From: Drosophila miranda
Taxonomy: Eukaryota; Arthropoda; Insecta; Diptera; Drosophilidae
Assembly: GCF_003369915.1 (NCBI RefSeq)
Contig: NC_046676.1
Coordinates: 22,426,001 to 22,490,000, forward strand
Reading direction: 5' to 3'
Length of the DNA: 64,000 nucleotides
The translations under genes were made by a program, and so were the position numbers. The number at the start of each line of letters is the position of its first letter. The stretch's first letter is position 1. The notes under the pieces are model-generated. The model did no database searches. It was not told the DNA's origin and saw only the letters and a program-made list of their open reading frames with translations. This document shows, in pieces, positions 57,345-64,000 of this stretch.

Positions 57345-60300
57345 GTGTACTTCATTATTTAATGAGTTTTGCATCTGTCACAAAACGATCGGTAAAGAAA
57401 TATATCGCGATATCGTATGGAAAGGGTATAAAAAGTTCCGGCCCCTTTTCTCCCGTATTGAAATCGCTTCTCATAAACAGCTGTTTACATTAGCGGCATC
57501 CAAATCTTGGAAGGGCGGTTAATTCTTTCATATTTGGCAGCCCCGAAGAATCGGATTCCAGTCCCCTCGGCTCTAACTGCTTCCCATTTACGAGCGATTA
57601 CTGCTGCGGGGGCAAAAATCAGAAAAAGCAAAAACAACTCAAGTGGGAGAAAGCAAAAGCAGAGACAGCACAGCAAAAGCAAAAGCATATAATACTGAGA
57701 GCGCAGCTGCGCTGTCGGCGTCGCTGCCAGCAAATATAGAGAGAGTCGGTGGTCGTCCATTTCCTTCTCGCTCCACGCTCTGTGTGTGTGCGTGTATGAG
57801 TGCCTTATGTAAAATGAATGTAAAATACATGTAGAAATTACATATGTGAATGAAATGGAAATCAAAATTCATGCTAAAACCATGTTTTTATGTTTTTCCA
57901 ATGTTTATGATAGATTTTTGTAATCTTTCAACAAGCATGAATCAAATACAAACTACACTAACACACACACATATGCAGTACTTGCGTTTCAGTGTGTGCG
58001 TTCGTTCTGTATATGCTCATTAAATTCTCAAAAAAGAGAGAAACCGGACGACAAGGCGACAACGAACTGCTGACTGCGAAACGCATAGCTGTTGTTGTTG
58101 TTGTTTTTGCTCCTGTTGTAGTTGCTGTTATTTTATGGCCCAGCACATGCTTATCATCTTTTGCGGTTTTAGCAACATTTGTATACCCTAACAGAGAGAA
58201 TGGGATTCACTAAAGGTGAAGCCGAACAGTTGTATACCCTGCATGTGCGCTTCTTTATCAATAACCAGATTTGATCAATCCTTCCAGCGATTGCATCTCT
58301 GCAGCACTAACCTATCCTTTAACCCATGGGATCTGCAACAATCACATGGGCACACCCCCACAAACACACACGTCTTTAAAGCGGGACATCACTTTCGCGT
58401 CTCCCTTTGAAATTGGGTCACATAGGCAGCAGAAGTCCGTCCTGGTGTTTTGGTTGCTTTTGCTGCTCTTGTTGCAAGTCGCGCCTCGTCAGCATCCAGA
58501 ATCAGCATCGCATCGGCACCCGCCTCCACATGCTGCACAACAATGGGTCCCATGAAATGTGTTTAAGATACTGAACTTGGCCTTTGAGAGGGCTTGTGGG
58601 GGTTTTCGTGGAGCCAAAAGGGGGGGACACTCGACTGCTGCGGGCTGGCTGGTCAGTCGCCGAAGCTATAGCAACACTACCCTCACCCCCCACCACCCGT
58701 CCACGTCCATCCAACAATATTTAGCGAGCACACAACTCTTCCACACCTCCCTATACATCATCACCGTTGCCATCGCCATCAGCTGTTCGGGAGAACCGAA
58801 CAAGGAGGATGGAGAGACGAAGGTAGAGACGAGATATAAACAGAAATTGAACGGAACGCATGATAAGTACAGGCCTTAGCTTTCGGTTCGCAGGTGGTCG
58901 GTCACGACCCCCACCTGTTTTTGGTATATGAAAATTCCTTGTGGTTTCTAAAAGGTTTCTAAAACCAAATAATTTCCAGCCGTAGAAAAAACGATTCCGC
59001 GCTGAATCCTTGTCGCATGGACTGTGACACGATCCAAAAAAGAGACTCGATAAAACGATAAACATATGTACGCTATAGAATACACCCAATAAAACATAAC
59101 GGTAAACGCACAAAACCAAGTACATTGGATCCCATATGGCAAGCATATTGATTTGAGTAGACGACGCCAATGGCAAATGGCAAATGGCAGACGGCAAAGA
59201 TGCAACGTTAAGGAACCGACAACAACAAGTGCCCCTGTCCCCTGTCCGCGGTCTCTGCCTGTGCCTGCATCCTGCTGTGAGTACTACTTCACGGCTGTGC
59301 CTGTGTGTGTCCCTGTAAGCTGCAGCATTCACTTACCCAAGGCAAGCCATCCAGTTCCATGAAAGGTACAAACTACTCGACCATCCCATCAACATACATA
59401 CTCGTACTCGTACTCGTACTCGTACGCAACCATGTATTTGCAGGCAAAATGAAGCCCAAGTGCCAGATTCAGACCATGTCCAGGTCCAGGTCCAGGCAAA
59501 AACAGAAACTACGCTGGGTACGCAAGAGTATGCGACAAAAAGGATAGGGAAAGGCACAGGATATGGTTTGAGGAATGCACAACCCAGCTTAGACCGTCTA
59601 TACTTGTCTATACTCTGAAGACCAAACGGAGATAAAAATTATGGAGCATCCCAGTGGGGGGCGGGCAGAATGGAATGTCTTATGAGTTTCCACTGAATGA
59701 TTGGGAGATATAATAATGTACCATCTAAATTATATGACTGAATGATTTAATGAAAGGATCCGTATACGTATATACTGGCAGTATGTTTAAAGGATCATCT
59801 GCAGGATACTTCTGGCCGTATACTCTATACATAACTTTTCAGCTCAAAATTTAGCTCCCAATAGAGCATTTATGTCTCGATCTGATTGTTGCCCCATTAC
59901 ACTCTTGTACTTTGTTTCTATACTCTCTGTCGCTGACGCACACACTCCATGCAGTACATACGAACGTATGCAGGCTCGTTATATCCACATCCTGTGAAAA
60001 GTACGCCTCATGCGTCCCCATTTCGATGAAGCGTTCGCCTGCTCTCCGGCTGGATGGCTCGGTCTCGTTAGGTTGTTCGTTTTTGCATACTCCTCTCCAC
60101 GCGTATGGGACCTCATGCCACCCCTCGGAGAACACCCCTTCGCTGCTGCCATCAACATCATCGTCGTCATCATCCGCTCCGTTTCGTCTATGCCCGACAA
60201 TTGCCACCACCGAAAGCCGCTGCCAGTAGCAGCGTCGGCAGTCGACCCGACTGCTGACTGCAGCCCATCCGTATCCCTCACCTCCTCACAGGAACAGAGG

Positions 60301-62580
60301 CAGAGCTAAGGCCAGAGACAGAGTCGCACAGTCAGCCCGAACCCAGTAGAACCCAACACCAAAGGCAACCCATGCATCTCCCATGCCACACCACCATCCC
60401 CACCATACCACGATATCATCGTTAGCTTTACGGCAGTGGAAGGCTCTCTGTGTGCTGCTACACAGACAAGACTGAAATGAGACGACAAACAACCATAATA
60501 ATCGACCGACCCACTGGCACTGTGGGCCAAAGCCCCATGCAAAAAGTTATACTGTCAAAAAAATAGACGTCCAAGCAACGCAAAAGCAACAGATTAGCTA
60601 TGCTATGCCAAATGGATCCTGAAACATTGGCAGGGATTTCAAAGGTGTTTTCTAAATGAAAGCAACCCCTCAATGGTTGTTTTTGCAGAGGTCAATGATC
60701 TTCAAAATGGGATCTTTTATCGCATTTAGTGTAGCAGATCAATAAAATTAATCTTTAAGATTAAAATTTCAGAAAAGATTCTCCTGTTTACTACTGGAAG
60801 TTGAAGTTATTACCATGTTTCTAAGTGTAGATCATTATCTATTCATATTCGACTTGATTTATTTGATTGTTGATACAACATTTAATATGAGTACAATTTT
60901 TCCATGGTAAAAGATTAAAGATACAATAACATACTTTGATAAGTGAACGGTAATGAATATAATATATTGAAGATCATGATAATTTTATGACAGATTCAAT
61001 GTGTTTTCTATTCTATACGAGATGATAGAAATCCGTAGGGTTCGAATTGCAACATTATGTTTAGCTAAAGATCGGTTTTGTCATTTAAAGTTGCACAAGG
61101 AATCTGGTTAATCCGATGAGCAGTTCAGCCCGGCACTTATCCAAAACAAATGCACCACCAACCGGCAGGCAACATGAGACAGACCGGGTCTGGTCTGTCG
61201 CATTCAGGTCCACAATATCCCATTGCCTTATATACCCTACAGGCGAACGAGTGGGGAACGTTGATTTCATGCTATGTGCGCTCTGTGGCTGTCTGTTCGC
61301 GTAGATACAGATACAGTCGCACACACAATGATACATGCATACACTCAGTCCCGTACATAGTACGACAGCAGTGTCGACACGTACAACGGCCGCCCGTCGC
61401 CGCCGTCTGTTTGCCTCTCGGCCCCGCTACCCCCCAATCCACATCCACTCCACACACTCTCGTTCGTTCGGTGCTTTTCTCGGTTCGTATTTTCGCTGCG
61501 GCCTCTGCTACTGGGCTCTGACTGTAGCTGTACTGCGGGCCTCTATACAGCGAGATAGAGTCCATACGGAGACGAAAAACATGCGATTCTGGTCGCACCT
61601 GGAAGTGCGCTATTCTTTGGTTGAAACGAATCATTGAGATATCTTGGGATTTTGTTTGATAAGGTACAGATTGAATGATGCCCAATCAAATGTCGTATTT
61701 TTATCTACGAATTGTGGTTTTAGCATTAGAAGATTTAATGTCTAGATTGGAAGTTTTCGTACAACTTAAAATATGGAAATGTTTTTGGCAAACATTTTTA
61801 AATCTTTTTGATTTAGCTTGGGATGAAGCTATTTGGCAAACCACCCCATAACATGTATTTCTTAATATTTGCAGATTTCATTTGATATATAAATGGTTAT
61901 AATTGTGATATTTAGGGATATCCCATCTGTTTCACTCAAATTTCATTAAAATCCATCAAAATGTACCCCAATTTGAAATGAGGTCTGATAGATTATCCAT
62001 TAACCAACATATTCTCATACTTGGTACACCTTATGCCAGGGCTTAAACTATCCAATTTTGTAGTACAAAGCAGACCATGCCATGCCATACATACCATACA
62101 AAACGATACGAAAGCAAGGCAAAGGCAAAGCAAAAGCAGGCGGCCATATTCAATGCTCTGACTCTGCGCTCTGTGGCTCTGTTGGTGGTGCTGCTGCTGA
62201 TGCCTCTGCCTCTGTCCCGGGCACCCGGCTTCCATCCATCTGCCGCCTGTTCATATAACGAACGAATTTCAGCTCTACTACAGACATACACCCACCCATA
62301 CAACGGTAGTCGACCAGCCAGGCCAGATACACACGTACGCTGTAGTGCCGTATCTGTGTGTGTTTGTCGATTGCCTCGCACATAGAGCGACGAAAACTGC
62401 TCTGAGCACCGCACACACACACAGATACAGCAAACGGTGTGCACGGATACTGCAGACACAGATACAGATACACTCGGTAGTGCCTGAGTTTGCGTCGTAC
62501 CCGTGCTTCGTACTGCTGCTTTGCTTTGCTCTGCTCTGCCTGTGGCCTCTCATGGCTCTGGCTCTGGCTCTGTGGCTGTG
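57345..62580. other. Gene-poor stretch with repeats
   Basis: No supported coding exon. The region has CT/GCA-rich patches, TTGTATACCCT sequences at about 58188 and 58230 that look like tails of decayed retroelements or DINE-type repeats, the ACTCGT repeat at 59400-59425, and A/T-rich DNA at 60700-61080 and 61690-62040. CA- and CTG-rich sequence becomes dense from 62090 to 62600. Confidence 0.4.
59400..59425. repeat. (ACTCGT)n repeat
   Basis: Four tandem ACTCGT hexamers. Confidence 0.85.
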
Positions 62581-62599
62581 GCTCGTTGGCTGGCATTCA

Positions 62600-62806
62600 C
62601 TCAGTGTATTTGATATTCCAAAGGCAAGGCTGTACTACGTACGCTGAACAAACCGAACCGAACCAAACCGAACAGACTTGAGTTTTTAGTAGAAGAAAAT
62701 TTATAAAGTGAACAAACAGCAGGCCAGTACTGAACGTTGGTGCAAGATACAGAAGATTCGGTGGAGGTGCAATTAAAAGGCAAATTACGCGACATTTTCG
62801 TACGGG
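62600..62806 (+). promoter_or_regulatory. Candidate TSS and leader exon with donor at 62807
   Basis: An initiator-like TCAGTG lies at about 62599-62604, followed by A-rich leader-like sequence (GAACAAACCGAACC, AAGTGAACAAACAGCAGG) and a consensus donor CGG|GTGAGT at 62807. No ATG-led frame of note is present. This would be the non-coding first exon of a plus-strand gene continuing beyond the window. Confidence 0.3.
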
Positions 62807-62829
62807 TGAGTGCTAAGTGTTCCACTACG

Positions 62830-64000
62830 ATTGATTTCTAACTATTCCATCTGTGTGGTCTGGCCAAAATGCGCAGCCATCGTGGCCATTTATTATATAA
62901 AATTTGCTAAATAAACTAAACGACCCAATTTCTGGCGTGGGCATTCTCTACACTGGGGTTTTGCTTGGGCCTTTGGTTAGGTGGCTCTTGGTCGGGCCGC
63001 GTTGTAGTCGTCGTCATCGTCGACATCGTTGTTGCTTGCATGGGATTGAAATTTTGAATGGAGGGCGCGCGCGAAATATTGACGGTTATTTTTTGAAAAT
63101 TTATATCGAACCACAAGTGCAGCTATGAAGAATCTATGCCCCATTCGGTGATTACCCAATCGATTACGCTTGTAAATGTCAAATCAATATTGTAGGTTAA
63201 ATATTTATGCATTCATTTCTTGGAAAAAAACGAAAAACATTTTTTTTTTCATCTTTTGATTTTTTGTAAAGTTGTAAAAATTTCTATGAGAGCGAAATGC
63301 TGGGAGAGGTGATGGAGATGTAGGGGAAGTATTAAGGGGGAGAGCTTGTGGAAGAGGGGTTTTTTTTGCGGGAAGGTGAGGGGGAGGCAGGTGGGCGGCA
63401 GTGGGCAGCGTTTCGATTTAACATGTAGTGGCGATTGCGGGTAGAGAGGGGTTTTCGCAGCAGAGGGGTATGTGTGTGCCAGAGGGGTAAGCGTTGACGG
63501 CGGCGCCGCCAAATACTACTAGCATTTCGTTCCACACAGAGCTTACGGCTCCGCTCCATGCTTCTATATGGTTAAGCGTGTACAGTCGCGGCAAAAATAG
63601 TCGGAACATGCGCGTCTTGTCAAATTGTATGGGAGGTAGGGGAAATGCACTCACTCAAGGCATGATTAGTCAAGAGCATAAACAGGAAGTGTACAACAAA
63701 ACCTTAAAATTATTTTCTTTCTTGAATCGTATTATCTTTTTCCCAATTAATTTCACCATAAATAATTAATAATAATTTTAAAAACCAAATCAGCCCTGCC
63801 AATGTGCAGCGCCTGCACTGTGCATGCGCTGTAAGAACTCTTGAGGGCCAGCCTGCTCGATTTTGCGGGACGCCTCTGTGCGGCCACCACAAAAACGCAA
63901 ATTATTTCCCTCTTCGCACGCACGCAGCAGCAGGCGGTGCTGTACACTCTCGTTTTGCCACCACTGTGTACATACACAGCTCTCCAACGACTCTGTGTGT
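62830..64000. other. Non-coding right end
   Basis: I see no coding exon. The stretch holds A/T homopolymer runs near 63240-63265, purine-rich GGGGAGG sequence at 63300-63500, and a Tc1-like terminal sequence at 63581-63607. If the leader exon at 62600-62806 is real, this is its first intron. Confidence 0.4.
63581..63607 (+). mobile_element. Possible Tc1/mariner-type terminal repeat remnant
   Basis: TACAGTCGCGGCAAAAATAG followed by TCGGAAC has the form expected for a Tc1-like element end: a TA target dinucleotide, a CAGT start and a C-rich then A-rich continuation. No inverted partner was found in the rest of the window, and there is no transposase frame. Confidence 0.25.

Overview
This window is eukaryotic and almost certainly from a fruit fly (genus Drosophila). 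The genes have short introns with GT-AG borders, Drosophila core-promoter motifs are present (Motif 1 GGTCACACT, TATA boxes, DRE-like TATCGAT), intergenic DNA is rich in microsatellites, and several proteins are recognisable fly orthologues: HmgD, Lamin B receptor, Tango11/Mff, a MADF-BESS factor and a short-chain fatty acyl-CoA reductase. The many short hexamer repeats and the HmgD-LBR-Tango11 neighbourhood, which I associate with the distal right arm of chromosome 2 in D. melanogaster, suggest a Sophophoran species, possibly the obscura group. The species call is inference. All exon structures were built by hand from reading frame and splice sites.

Layout. (1) 1.4-4.9 kb: a tandem duplication of a secreted serpin gene; copy 1 is intact (three exons, 381 aa), copy 2 is a pseudogene that lost its start, signal peptide and N-terminal third and has a frameshift. 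(2) 6.9-7.7 kb, minus: a small two-exon gene for a secreted Thr/Pro-rich repetitive protein with no family I recognise. (3) 8.13-8.27 kb, plus: an isolated coding-like exon with a donor site, perhaps the first exon of a gene with very long introns. (4) 15.7-16.1 kb, minus: an intronless dithiol glutaredoxin. (5) 16.3-26.3 kb: no gene recognised. (6) 26.4-28.1 kb, minus: a five-exon fatty acyl-CoA reductase. (7) 28.3-43.9 kb: a long stretch with only simple repeats and scattered regulatory-looking sequence. (8) 44.2-51.9 kb: a compact gene cluster: LBR (minus), Tango11 (plus) with an antisense MITD1-like gene nested in its intron, and HmgD (minus). (9) 52-56 kb: the upstream region of HmgD, with a local tandem duplication and a diverged dispersed repeat. 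(10) 56.3-57.2 kb, plus: a two-exon MADF-BESS gene. (11) 57.3-64 kb: no coding gene recognised, but a promoter/leader-exon candidate near 62.6-62.8 kb and a Tc1-like terminal repeat candidate near 63.58 kb.

The genes are not a pathway. The cluster at 44-52 kb holds broadly used cell-biology genes (nuclear envelope, organelle fission, cytokinesis/ESCRT, chromatin architecture), while the serpin, the repetitive secreted protein and the reductase look like faster-evolving accessory genes set in gene-poor DNA. No prokaryotic-type system, CRISPR array, rRNA or tRNA was found.
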